15,254 nucleotides of DNA from an uncultured Selenomonas sp. (GTDB taxonomy: Bacteria > Bacillota > Negativicutes > Selenomonadales > Selenomonadaceae). Positions 7,766-15,254 of this stretch are shown one piece after another. The translations under genes and the position numbers were made by a program. The stretch lies in assembly GCA_945494195.1 (NCBI GenBank), contig CALYVJ010000012.1, forward strand, positions 1 through 15,254, read 5' to 3'. A model generated the notes under the pieces. It did no database searches and was not told where the DNA came from. It saw only the letters and a program-made list of their open reading frames with translations. The number at the start of each line of letters is the position of its first letter. Positions within the stretch are counted from its first letter, which is position 1.

Positions 7766-8974
7766 ATGACAACTTTTGCGGATTTAGGAATAACGGAAGC
7801 GCTTTGTGAAGCATTGGCAAAACAGGGCCTTAATAAACCGATGGAGATACAGGAAAAGACCATCGGCAAAGTGCTGGCTGGCCAGAACCTGGTGGGGCAG
7901 GCTCCGACGGGAACGGGTAAGACGCTGGCCTATCTGTTGCCGGCCATGCAGCAGATCGATCCGGAGATTCGTCAGGCACAGGTGCTGATTCTGGCACCGA
8001 CTTACGAGCTGGCCATGCAGATTGCCAATGTAGCCCGAGAGCTTAGCCAGCAGGCCGGCCTTGGCGTCAAGGTACAGGGAATCATCGGCGGAGCCAATAT
8101 CGCCCGCCAGATGGATAAGCTCAAGGAAAAACCACAGCTCATTGTCGGTTCGGTCGGCCGGATTATCGAACTTTCCCGAAAAGGGAAGCTCAAACTGCAG
8201 CAGGTAAAACTTTTGGTGCTCGATGAGTTCGACCGCTTGTTGGATGACCAGAACCTTGCCAACACCGTGGAGATGGTAAAACTTTTACCCAAGGAACGTC
8301 AGGTTATCTTATTTTCAGCGACGGCTCCGAAAAAGGCGATGGAGCGGGCGGATTTCCTGGACAGCCCCGAGCATGTCATCGTTAAAGAAGACGCAGCGGT
8401 TATGGAGGCAAGGGAAAATTACTATCTCATGACTCCGTTTCGTGATAAAATAGAAAATGTCCGCAAACTTACGCGGAATCTAGGCGTCAAGCGCGGTCTG
8501 GTATTCATCAGTCGCGTATTTGATGCGGAAAAGACGCTGGCTCATTTGCAGTATGATGGTATCAGGGCAGCTTCCCTGCTGGGACATCAGAATAAACAAG
8601 CCCGCCAGAAGGCAATCGCGGACCTCAAAAAGGGGAAAATCCAGTTGCTGCTTTCTACGGATTTGGCAGCCCGTGGCCTAGATATCGAGGGGGTTGACTA
8701 TGTGTTCAACCTGGACCTTCCCGAGAGTGCGCAGGTCTATCAACACCGTGCCGGTCGTACTGCCCGTGCTGGTGCGAAGGGCACCGTCATTACGCTGGCG
8801 GATATCAAAGAGGCCTATAAACTGGAACAACTGGAAAAACGGCTGGGAATTTCCTTTAAGCCCATCAAGAAGGCTAAGGGGGAAGCAAAGCCCCGCGCCG
8901 AGAAGAAAAAGAAGAATCGCCCGTACAAGGCGTATGATAAAAAGGCCGCGCACAAGAAGCCTGGTGCGCATTGA
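7766..8974 (+). CDS. DEAD-box-family RNA helicase with a DEFD box
   Basis: A 402-residue ATP-dependent RNA helicase with a short basic tail. Motifs in order: Q motif (F4, then KPMEIQ 24-29), Walker A APTGTGKT (46-53), motif Ia PTYELAMQ (78-85), Ib GSVGR (128-132), II DEFD (153-156), III SAT (184-186), IV LVFISR (245-250), V STDLAARGLD (297-306), VI HRAGRTARAG (327-336). Motif II is DEFD rather than DEAD, Ib has SVGR for TPGR, and VI has TAR for TGR (as in E. coli DbpA). The tail (345 on) is Lys/Arg-rich, a likely nonspecific RNA-binding extension. The length resembles the small Bacillus helicase YfmL, which acts in ribosome maturation, so a ribosome-assembly role is a guess. AAGGAG at 7755-7760 precedes ATG 7766. 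Confidence 0.85.
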   Translation: MTTFADLGITEALCEALAKQGLNKPMEIQEKTIGKVLAGQNLVGQAPTGTGKTLAYLLPAMQQIDPEIRQAQVLILAPTYELAMQIANVARELSQQAGLGVKVQGIIGGANIARQMDKLKEKPQLIVGSVGRIIELSRKGKLKLQQVKLLVLDEFDRLLDDQNLANTVEMVKLLPKERQVILFSATAPKKAMERADFLDSPEHVIVKEDAAVMEARENYYLMTPFRDKIENVRKLTRNLGVKRGLVFISRVFDAEKTLAHLQYDGIRAASLLGHQNKQARQKAIADLKKGKIQLLLSTDLAARGLDIEGVDYVFNLDLPESAQVYQHRAGRTARAGAKGTVITLADIKEAYKLEQLEKRLGISFKPIKKAKGEAKPRAEKKKKNRPYKAYDKKAAHKKPGAH

Positions 8975-8976
8975 TC

Positions 8977-8983
8977 AGGAGGG
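8977..8983 (+). promoter_or_regulatory. Ribosome binding site supporting a TTG start
   Basis: AGGAGGG at 8977-8983 is nine bases before TTG 8993. The nearby ATG at 8985 is in another frame, so TTG is the only sensible start of the membrane protein that follows. Confidence 0.75.
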
Positions 8984-8992
8984 AATGATACC

Positions 8993-10321
8993 TTGGATAT
9001 TGTGCCGATACTATTACAATTAGTACTGGTTGCTTTTCTTATTTTTATGAACGGATTTTTTGTGGCGGCAGAGTTCGCCTGCGTGAAAATCCGTCCGTCC
9101 AGGCTGGAAACGCTGATCCAGGAGGGGAGCAAACGAGCTGTTTATGCCAAGCGCCTGACGGACCATCTGGATGCATCCCTTTCGGTCACCCAGCTGGGAA
9201 TCACGCTGGCCTCGCTGGGCTTAGGCTGGGTCGGTGAGCCCGCAGTGGCCACGATAATCCTGCCGGTAACGAGACTTTTGGGGATGGACGAGAGCATTGG
9301 CCATACGATTTCCCTGGTGCTGGCCTTTTCAATCATCACGGCCGGGCATATCATCATGGGAGAACTTACGCCAAAGACCATGGCCATTCAGAGCGTGGAG
9401 AAAATCATGCTGGCAGTAGCCCTGCCCATGCTGATTTTCCATAAAATCATGTATCCCTTTGTTTGGTTGCTGAATCATGTGGCCAACTGGGTGACGAAGC
9501 AGATGGGCTTTGAGGCTGCCTCGGAAGGGGAAAATGCCCATACCGAAGAAGAAATCCGGCTGCTGATGGAGGAAAGTCATCGCCAGGGCCTTATTGATGA
9601 TACGGAAGCCGATTTTGTGGACAATGTCTTTGATTTTACCGAGCTCAATGTGCGTGAAATCATGACACCGCGTACGGATATGGTGGTGCTTTACCTTGAA
9701 GACAGTTTTGAGGACAATCTGGACATCATCATGGAAGAACAGCTTACCCGTTATCCGATATGCCGGGAAGATAAGGATCATATCATCGGTTTTCTCCATG
9801 TCAAGGATCTTATGCGCGTGATGGTGGAAGGGCGCAAGCCGAACCTCCGGAAGCTTTCGCGCAAGGCTTTGGTGGTTCCGGAGAGCATGGATGTCAATGT
9901 ATTGCTCAAAACGATGCAGAGTAGCCATTCCCAGCTGGCAATTGTGGTGGATGAGTTCGGTGGCACGGCCGGTATGGTGACCATTGAGGATATCGTTGAG
10001 GAAATCGTAGGTGATATCCAGGATGAATTTGATGAGGAACGGCCTACCGCTGAGAGCCGCGGCGACCGCGTTTATTCCGTGGACGCCAAGATGCTGCTGG
10101 AAGAGCTTGAAGACATTCTGGAAGTCCGGATCGAAGATGAGGATGTAGACAGCGTGGGCGGCTGGCTCTATGACCAGATTGGCGGCGAACCGCAGGTCGG
10201 CCAGATGGCAGCGGCAGGCGGTAATCTGCTTTTTGTCGAGGAAGTAGATGGGGCCCGTATCACACGGGTGCTGGTCAAGCTGGCCAACGAATTGACAGAA
10301 GAACATGAGGAAATCGTATAA
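8993..10321 (+). CDS. CNNM/CBS/CorC-HlyC membrane protein (hemolysin family)
   Basis: A 442-residue membrane protein with the three-part layout of the HlyC/CorC or CNNM family. The CNNM (DUF21) domain spans about 1-185, with hydrophobic segments near 5-28, 63-92, 105-122 and 138-160 and the motif GELTPKTMA (123-131). Two CBS repeats follow (about 220-340), including IMTPRTDM (223-230) and VVDEFGGTAGMVTIEDI (318-334). The CorC_HlyC accessory domain is at about 355-432. Family members are now mostly linked to magnesium or other divalent cation efflux, with the CBS pair sensing nucleotides; the old name hemolysin is misleading. Substrate is not readable here. It starts with TTG, 18 bases after the helicase stop, and is the last gene of the run. 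Confidence 0.87.
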   Translation: MDIVPILLQLVLVAFLIFMNGFFVAAEFACVKIRPSRLETLIQEGSKRAVYAKRLTDHLDASLSVTQLGITLASLGLGWVGEPAVATIILPVTRLLGMDESIGHTISLVLAFSIITAGHIIMGELTPKTMAIQSVEKIMLAVALPMLIFHKIMYPFVWLLNHVANWVTKQMGFEAASEGENAHTEEEIRLLMEESHRQGLIDDTEADFVDNVFDFTELNVREIMTPRTDMVVLYLEDSFEDNLDIIMEEQLTRYPICREDKDHIIGFLHVKDLMRVMVEGRKPNLRKLSRKALVVPESMDVNVLLKTMQSSHSQLAIVVDEFGGTAGMVTIEDIVEEIVGDIQDEFDEERPTAESRGDRVYSVDAKMLLEELEDILEVRIEDEDVDSVGGWLYDQIGGEPQVGQMAAAGGNLLFVEEVDGARITRVLVKLANELTEEHEEIV

Positions 10322-10331
10322 AAAAGTAGGT

Positions 10332-10352
10332 CTTTCTCCGGGCTGGAGAGAG
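10332..10352 (+). terminator. Possible weak terminator hairpin
   Basis: An 8-bp stem (10332-10339 with 10345-10352, one wobble) and a five-base loop, 10 bases after the stop at 10321. No U run follows, so termination here would be partial at best. Confidence 0.25.
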
Positions 10353-10399
10353 GTATATCTATGTATTGAATTGGCAGGTTCTTTCTTATTTTGGCTCGT

Positions 10400-10413
10400 T
10401 GTAACAAGTTACA
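10400..10413. promoter_or_regulatory. Palindrome TGTAAC-AA-GTTACA, possible operator
   Basis: Perfect 6-bp inverted arms around a two-base centre in the 165-base gap between the CNNM gene and the ABC-F gene. It lies about 35 bases upstream of the -10 at 10447, a usual position for a regulator site. The 10-mer TTGTAAGTTA at 10464-10473, just downstream of the -10, repeats half of this pattern and recurs at 15204-15213. Confidence 0.4.
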
Positions 10414-10446
10414 TTTCCTGTACTAGGTTTTTGTCTTTTGATTGAT

Positions 10447-10452
10447 TATAAT
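10447..10452 (+). promoter_or_regulatory. -10 element for the ABC-F, hexokinase, rpoN unit
   Basis: A perfect TATAAT, but the -35 position (10424-10429, TAGGTT) is poor. Transcription would start near 10459 and leave a leader of under 30 bases, so there is no room for a long attenuator of the kind seen before some antibiotic-resistance ABC-F genes. Confidence 0.5.
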
Positions 10453-10486
10453 AAAAGAGCATGTTGTAAGTTAGGATGTATATTAC

Positions 10487-12394
10487 ATGATAATCACGAT
10501 AGAAAATTTCACGAAGAGTTATGGAGAAAAACAGCTCTTTGAAGGTGTAAATTTCAGCATGGACGATGGGGATAAGGTCGGTATTGTCGGTGTGAATGGC
10601 ACGGGAAAATCCACCTTTCTCAAGGCGGTTGCCGGGCTGACGCCGGTGGATGAGGGCTCTTTGATCACCATGCGTGGCCTGCGGGTGGAGTATTTGGCCC
10701 AGGACAAAGTCTTTGAGCCGGAGAACACCGTCCTGATGGAAGTGTTTCGTGGAATGACGCCGTTAATGCAGGCCTTGCGCGGTTATGAGCTCGCTTTGGC
10801 GCGGTCCGCACGCAATCCGGAGGACAAAGGGGCCCAGCAGCAGATCATGCAGTATACAGCCCAGATTGATGCGCTGGATGGCTGGCAGTTGGAAAGTACG
10901 GCCAAAATGGTACTCAACAAACTTGGCATTACAGATTATACGGCGAAGGCGGGAACTTTATCTGGTGGCCAGCAAAAGCGGCTGGCTTTGGCGACGGCGT
11001 TGATTCAGCCGTGTGATCTGCTGCTTTTGGATGAGCCGACAAACCATTTAGACAGCGAGACCATTGCCTGGCTTGAGGAATACCTCAAGGGACGCAAGGG
11101 AGCCTTGCTGATGGTTACCCATGACCGCTATTTCCTTGACCATACTTCGACCAAAATCCTGGAGTTGGATAAGGGCAAGGCCTATACTTACAGCGGCAAT
11201 TATTCCGATTTCCTCGAGCAGAAGGCGGCCCGTATTGAGCGGGAGCAGGCCAGTGAACAGAAGCGCCAGAATTTCCTGCGCAATGAGTTGAAGTGGCTTC
11301 GCCGCGGCGCACAGGCGCGCTCGACCAAGCAAAAGGCGCGTATTGAGCGCTATGAGGAAGTAAAGAATCAGACGGTTGATTTGGACCGGGGAACGGTGGA
11401 AATCGGTTTGACTGGCAGCCGGCTGGGCCGGACGGTCATAGAACTGGAACACGTTCATTACAAAGTCGAGGGACGTACCATCATCAAGGATTTCTCCTAT
11501 ACGCTGCTGCGCAACGATCGGGTGGGAATCTTGGGACGCAATGGTACTGGCAAATCGACGCTGCTCAATATCCTTTCGGGACGGCTTCAGCCCACCAGTG
11601 GTACGGTTACCATTGGGCAGACCGTCAAGATTGGCTACTTTGCGCAGCGCAAAGTGGAAATGGATGAGCGGCTGCGGGCTATTGAGTATATTCAGGAAGC
11701 TGCTCATCATATCACGCTGGCGGATGGCACAAGGGTGTCGGCATCGCAGCTGATGGAGCGGTTCCTGTTCCCCGGCAACCTGCAGTGGACACCGATTGCC
11801 CGCTTATCTGGCGGTGAAAAGCGCCGTCTCTATCTCCTGCGGATCCTGATGGAAGAACCCAATGTCCTGCTGCTGGATGAGCCGACTAATGATTTGGACC
11901 TTGAGACTATGGCGGTGTTGGAAAATTTCATTGATGACTTCCGCGGGGCCATTGTCTTTGTATCTCACGATCGCTTCTTTGTCGACCGGTTGGCGGAAAA
12001 AGTATTTGTGTATGAAGACGATGGCCGTTTGACCATGTATTCTGGCGGTTATTCTTATTACAAGGAAAAGGCCGCGGAACAAGAATCACTGGCCGAGGAA
12101 AAAAGGGCAGAGAAAAAAATCACGGCTGAGGAGAAAACACCAACCCGTGCGCCGCGCACGGAATCAAAACCGAAGCTATCCTTTAAAGAACAGAAAGAAT
12201 ATGCAGAAATTGAAGGCATTATTGCCAGCAAGGAAGGCGAGCTCAAGGTTGTACAGCTTCAGATGGAGCAGAATGCAGCCAATTATGGCAAGCTGAATGA
12301 ACTCAGCAAGGAGGAAAGCCGCTTGCAGGCGGAACTGGAACACCTCATGGAACGCTGGACATATTTGGAGGAAATTGCTGAAAATCAGCAATGA
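10487..12394 (+). CDS. uup: ABC-F ATPase, Uup/YfmR type
   Basis: A 635-residue soluble protein with two ABC domains and no membrane segments. The first has Walker A GVNGTGKST (35-43), signature LSGGQQKR (158-165) and Walker B ending LLDEPTNHLD (180-189). The second has GRNGTGKST (350-358), LSGGEKRR (440-447) and LLLDEPTNDLD (461-471). Between them lies the charged P-site linker (about 240-300) that ABC-F proteins insert toward the peptidyl-tRNA. After a polar stretch, the C-terminus (565-632) is a coiled coil opening LSFKEQKEY and closing ERWTYLEE, the mark of Uup rather than EttA or YbiT. Uup and Bacillus YfmR relieve ribosomes stalled at proline runs; Uup also affects DNA transposon excision. 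The ribosome site (AGGA, 10473-10476) is weak. An antibiotic-resistance role is unlikely given the Uup tail. Confidence 0.85.
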   Translation: MIITIENFTKSYGEKQLFEGVNFSMDDGDKVGIVGVNGTGKSTFLKAVAGLTPVDEGSLITMRGLRVEYLAQDKVFEPENTVLMEVFRGMTPLMQALRGYELALARSARNPEDKGAQQQIMQYTAQIDALDGWQLESTAKMVLNKLGITDYTAKAGTLSGGQQKRLALATALIQPCDLLLLDEPTNHLDSETIAWLEEYLKGRKGALLMVTHDRYFLDHTSTKILELDKGKAYTYSGNYSDFLEQKAARIEREQASEQKRQNFLRNELKWLRRGAQARSTKQKARIERYEEVKNQTVDLDRGTVEIGLTGSRLGRTVIELEHVHYKVEGRTIIKDFSYTLLRNDRVGILGRNGTGKSTLLNILSGRLQPTSGTVTIGQTVKIGYFAQRKVEMDERLRAIEYIQEAAHHITLADGTRVSASQLMERFLFPGNLQWTPIARLSGGEKRRLYLLRILMEEPNVLLLDEPTNDLDLETMAVLENFIDDFRGAIVFVSHDRFFVDRLAEKVFVYEDDGRLTMYSGGYSYYKEKAAEQESLAEEKRAEKKITAEEKTPTRAPRTESKPKLSFKEQKEYAEIEGIIASKEGELKVVQLQMEQNAANYGKLNELSKEESRLQAELEHLMERWTYLEEIAENQQ

Positions 12395-12426
12395 CTATAA
12401 TTTAAGAGGTAAAGGAGACAGTAATC

Positions 12427-13716
12427 ATGGCATTCGACAAGAATCAGTTTGACGACATCATCCAGGAGTTTACGGTAAACGGGGAGCAGCTGCATGAAAT
12501 TGCAGCGGACTTCCGGTATGACTTGGTCAAAGGATTAGAGAACCCCAAGGAATCTTCGCTGCGCATGCTCAAATCTTATGTAGGCCTTCCCACCGGGAAA
12601 GAAACTGGTGAGTATCTGGCACTGGATTTCGGCGGCACCAATGTACGTGTCCTGCGCATTCGTTTGGAAGGCGAGGGCAAGTTTGAAATCGTCAAGAAAG
12701 TGGCAAAACCGCTGCGGGTAGAAGGCGTCTATGATTTTGTCGGTGTTGGTTCTACGGCTGAGCAGATGTTTGACTTCATTGCAGAACTCGTGGATGAGGC
12801 TGTGGAAGGCGATCACGAGACGAAATATCTGCTGGGGCATACCTTCTCCTTCCCCTCGGAGCAGACGGATCTTTACAATGCAAAACTCATCATCTGGACG
12901 AAGGAATTTGCAACGGCAGGTGTTGAGGGCAAAGTGGTCAACGACCTCTTGAAGGAAGCCCTGCATCGCCAGGGCATTGATAACGTCCAGCCGACGGCTG
13001 TTATCAACGACACGGTGGCTGTACTGTTGGCGGCAGCTTATAAGCAGCCGGGCGTTTATATCGGTTCGATTTATGCGACGGGCCACAATACCTGCTATCT
13101 GGAGCCTTATGCGGATCGTGCCGATGTCCCGATGATTCTGAATCTGGAATCCGGCGGCTTTATGAAGCTGATTCCGAATCGTTTTGATATTGCCTTTGAC
13201 AAGGCTTCGGAGAAACCGGGTGAACAGCGTCTGGAAAAGATGGTTTCGGGCCGTTATATGGGTGAATTGTTCGGCATGGCACTTTCGGAACTGCTGGAGG
13301 AGCCGGGCAAGGATTATGGCTTTACCAGCATCGATATGAGCAATATCATTGTGGATGATAGCGCAGCCCGTGAAAAGGTGGCAGAAATCGTAGCGAAGAA
13401 GACGGGCAAAACGCTGGAGACGGTAGACTGCAAACTGGTTCAGGAATTGGCATCGGCGCTGGTCATTCGCTCGGCACGCCTGGTTACGGCCTCTTATGTT
13501 GGCATCATCTGGCAGCTGGCTGGCAAGGACAAGCCGCAGAAACAGCATATTGCCATTGATGGTTCCGTTTATGAAAAAATGCCGCTGGCAAAAGAAAATA
13601 TCATGCGGGCACTCTCGGAGCTGCTCGGCGAGGATGCTGCCGAAATCGATACGGTCCTTGAAAACGGCGGTTCAGGCCTCGGTGCTGCTATTGCTGCAGC
13701 AATGTCCCAGAAGTAA
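12427..13716 (+). CDS. Hexokinase, eukaryote-type family
   Basis: A 429-residue ATP-dependent hexose kinase of the hexokinase_1/hexokinase_2 family, the family of yeast and animal hexokinases, not the ROK or Glk glucokinases typical of bacteria. Landmarks: LALDFGGTNVRVLRIRL (64-80, phosphate binding), GHTFSFPSEQ (137-146, hexose-binding signature), IIWTKEF (155-161), INDTVA with catalytic D195, YATGHNTCYLE (216-226), NLESGGF with E241, EKMVSGRYMGEL (270-281) and a final DGSVYEKMP adenosine-site motif. It would make glucose-6-phosphate in the cytoplasm for glycolysis. AAAGGAG at 12411-12417 precedes ATG 12427, 32 bases after the ABC-F stop. A TATAAT at 12396-12401 might be a minor internal promoter but lacks a good -35. 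Sugar range (glucose, fructose, mannose) is unknown. Confidence 0.88.
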   Translation: MAFDKNQFDDIIQEFTVNGEQLHEIAADFRYDLVKGLENPKESSLRMLKSYVGLPTGKETGEYLALDFGGTNVRVLRIRLEGEGKFEIVKKVAKPLRVEGVYDFVGVGSTAEQMFDFIAELVDEAVEGDHETKYLLGHTFSFPSEQTDLYNAKLIIWTKEFATAGVEGKVVNDLLKEALHRQGIDNVQPTAVINDTVAVLLAAAYKQPGVYIGSIYATGHNTCYLEPYADRADVPMILNLESGGFMKLIPNRFDIAFDKASEKPGEQRLEKMVSGRYMGELFGMALSELLEEPGKDYGFTSIDMSNIIVDDSAAREKVAEIVAKKTGKTLETVDCKLVQELASALVIRSARLVTASYVGIIWQLAGKDKPQKQHIAIDGSVYEKMPLAKENIMRALSELLGEDAAEIDTVLENGGSGLGAAIAAAMSQK

Positions 13717-13763
13717 GATACGGAGTTTCGGGGACAGGATTTTTACCATCGAAGGAGTTCCCC

Positions 13764-15125
13764 ATGCAAGCAGAACAATCACTGAATCTCAATCTTTCGC
13801 AGCATTTGGCCATGACGGTCAAATTGCAACAGGCTATCCGGATTTTGCAGCTTTCCGCGCAGGATCTTCGGTCGGAGATTGAAAAAGAATATTTGGAAAA
13901 TCCTGCTTTGGAAATAGATTACGGGGATGAGGCCCTGGCAGAGGGGAGCCTGCTGCAGGCGGATCATATGTCGCGGCTGATCGACTATTTAGGGGATGAG
14001 GGCAGTTCCTCAGGCTATTACGGGGAGGATGCTGAGTCATCCCTGGAGTTGGCCGAGCCTGTTTCCTTGACACTGGAAGAGGAACTCCTCGATCAGGTAA
14101 AATTTGCGTTTCCCCATTCGCCAGAACGGGCAATTGCTGTCTTTATCGTTGGGGCATTAGATAATAATGGCTATTTGACACTGCCGCTGGCAGAAATAGC
14201 TCGGGCAATGGCGGCAGAAATAGCGGCGGTGGAGACCGTGCTGCGGCAGATTCAGGAATTTGAGCCTGCAGGGGTGGCAGCTCGCGATTTGCCGGAATGC
14301 CTGCGGATTCAGGCCAAGCGGCAGGGAATCTACCAGGGACTGGTGGCTGCAATCATTGACAAGTATCTGTATGAAGTGGCAGAATCACAAATCAAGCAGA
14401 TTGCAGCGGCAGAGCAATGTCGGCCACAGGATGTCCAGGCGGCGGTCGATATCGTCCGCCGTTTGGCCCCCAAACCTGGAGCAGCTTATGGCGGGGAAAA
14501 GGCATCCTTTATTACCCCGGACGTACTGGTTCAGGAGGTGGATGGTGCCTATCGTATCACGCTTAACGATAATTACATCCCGCAGCTTAGAATCTCGGCG
14601 GCGTATCAACATGCCGAGTCCTTCGATGCAGAGACCAGGAAATACATTACCCAGCGGCTGAATGCTGCTGCGTGGCTGATTAATAGTATTGAACAGCGGC
14701 GTGCGACCATCCGGCAGGTGGTAGAGGAGATCCTCAAACGGCAGCCGGACTTCCTGACCCAGGGAATGAGGGGGGTGCATCCCATGACGATGAAGGATGT
14801 AGCTGACGCAATCGGTGTTCATGAATCCACGGTGAGCCGGGCAGTGGCTAATAAGTATGCCCAATTCCCCCAGGGGGTTATGGCGTTGCGGAAATTCTTT
14901 ACCGCTAACCTGGCCAAGAATGGCAGTGAGGAGGATTTTGCTGCGGTACAGGCCAAGGAGGCAATTGTTGAGCTGATAAAGGGAGAAGACCCGCACAAGC
15001 CGCTTAGTGACCAGAAACTCTGTGAACTTTTAAAGGCACGCAAAATGGATATTTCCCGCCGGACAGTTATGAAATACCGGGAACAGTTGGGGTATCCTTC
15101 ATCGGTAAAACGAAAACGATATTAA
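13764..15125 (+). CDS. rpoN: RNA polymerase sigma-54 factor
   Basis: A 453-residue sigma-54. Region I (1-50) is rich in Gln and Leu (SLNLNLSQHLAMTVKLQQAI) and holds the enhancer-response function. Region II (about 51-95) is short and acidic. The core-binding domain spans about 95-300. The helix-turn-helix lies at 341-365 (MTMKDVADAIGVHESTVSRA), and the RpoN box at 431-440 reads SRRTVMKYRE, close to the ARRTVAKYRE consensus that reads the -24 element. AAGGAG at 13752-13757 is six bases before ATG 13764. It lies 47 bases after the hexokinase with no terminator between, so probably cotranscribed. No enhancer-binding activator occurs in the window. In some clostridia rpoN precedes cggR and the gap-pgk glycolysis genes; a similar order may continue beyond the window. 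Confidence 0.95.
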   Translation: MQAEQSLNLNLSQHLAMTVKLQQAIRILQLSAQDLRSEIEKEYLENPALEIDYGDEALAEGSLLQADHMSRLIDYLGDEGSSSGYYGEDAESSLELAEPVSLTLEEELLDQVKFAFPHSPERAIAVFIVGALDNNGYLTLPLAEIARAMAAEIAAVETVLRQIQEFEPAGVAARDLPECLRIQAKRQGIYQGLVAAIIDKYLYEVAESQIKQIAAAEQCRPQDVQAAVDIVRRLAPKPGAAYGGEKASFITPDVLVQEVDGAYRITLNDNYIPQLRISAAYQHAESFDAETRKYITQRLNAAAWLINSIEQRRATIRQVVEEILKRQPDFLTQGMRGVHPMTMKDVADAIGVHESTVSRAVANKYAQFPQGVMALRKFFTANLAKNGSEEDFAAVQAKEAIVELIKGEDPHKPLSDQKLCELLKARKMDISRRTVMKYREQLGYPSSVKRKRY

Positions 15126-15154
15126 AATAGATGAATATCTGCTTACAAGCTATG

Positions 15155-15191
15155 AATTCCTGCTGACCCTTTGGGGTTAGCAGGAATTTTT
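15155..15191 (+). terminator. Rho-independent terminator after rpoN
   Basis: A 15-bp stem (15155-15169 with 15174-15188, one wobble), loop TTTG, and a T run at 15187-15191. It starts 29 bases after the rpoN stop and ends the ABC-F, hexokinase, rpoN unit. Confidence 0.9.
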
Positions 15192-15215
15192 GCAAATTGC
15201 AGTTTGTAAGTTACA
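15191..15215. promoter_or_regulatory. Tandem palindromes, possible operator pair
   Basis: TGCAAATTGCA (15191-15201) and TGTAAGTTACA (15205-15215) are both perfect 11-base palindromes with a single central base and both fit TGYAANTTRCA. Their centres are 14 bases apart. They lie directly after the rpoN terminator, where the control region of the next gene would be. No -35/-10 pair is visible before the window ends at 15254. Confidence 0.4.
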
Positions 15216-15254
15216 CGAATCTCATTCGAAGTAGCTCTTCGCCGCCGCTAGGGG

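Noticed and set aside
9329..10306. A 325-codon minus-strand open frame opposite the CNNM/CBS gene
   Set aside because: The plus-strand protein matches a known family across its length; the antisense frame has no recognisable domain and results from codon bias.
10322..10486. An attenuator with upstream peptide before the ABC-F gene
   Set aside because: The only early ATG gives a two-codon frame, the predicted transcript start leaves under 30 bases of leader, and no terminator/antiterminator pair is visible.
12535..13548. A 337-codon minus-strand open frame opposite the hexokinase gene
   Set aside because: Same reason: the hexokinase motifs are unambiguous and the antisense frame shows no family features.
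15177..15193. A sigma-54-like -24/-12 element (TTAGCA then TTTGC)
   Set aside because: The -24 GG is AG, the spacing to GC is one base too long, and it overlaps the rpoN terminator stem.

Overview
The window reads as ordinary chromosomal DNA of an anaerobic, low-to-mid GC bacterium of the Firmicutes, most likely class Negativicutes (Selenomonas or a close relative). The organism call is an inference. It rests on the mix of Firmicutes-style genes with strong AGGAGG-type ribosome sites, the clade-type diaminopimelate decarboxylase, and a eukaryote-type hexokinase beside a sigma-54 gene. No phage, insertion sequence, CRISPR array, tRNA or rRNA is seen.

Layout. (1) 76-2174: an extended -10 promoter drives a two-gene inositol unit, iolG (163-1188) and iolE (1214-2101), closed by a 19-bp hairpin. 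(2) 2195-3541, minus strand: a lysA-type decarboxylase with a near-consensus promoter. It converges on iolE and shares the hairpin. (3) 3634-4720: a divergent lipoprotein gene that is broken into three reading-frame segments by two single-base shifts which cancel each other, followed by a strong terminator. (4) 4761-10321: a tight plus-strand run of a DUF1232 membrane protein, topoisomerase III with two zinc ribbons, a short DEAD-box-type RNA helicase whose box reads DEFD, and a CNNM/CBS/CorC-HlyC membrane protein. Gaps are 16-25 bases and two genes start with TTG. (5) 10322-15191: after a 165-base gap with a palindrome and a promoter come a Uup-type ABC-F ATPase, a hexokinase and rpoN, closed by a 15-bp terminator. 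(6) 15192-15254: two adjacent palindromes of the same form, TGYAANTTRCA, look like an operator for a gene beyond the window.

How the genes fit together. IolG and IolE are the first two steps of inositol breakdown, but the next enzymes (IolD, IolB, IolC, IolJ) are not here. The other genes are mainly housekeeping: lysine and cell-wall precursor synthesis, DNA topology, RNA remodelling, ribosome rescue, glucose phosphorylation and an alternative sigma factor. I see no convincing undescribed multi-gene system. The best leads are the frame-shifted lipoprotein, the repeated TGTAA/TTACA palindromes before two transcription units, the isolated iolG-iolE pair, and the divergent motifs in the helicase and the decarboxylase.
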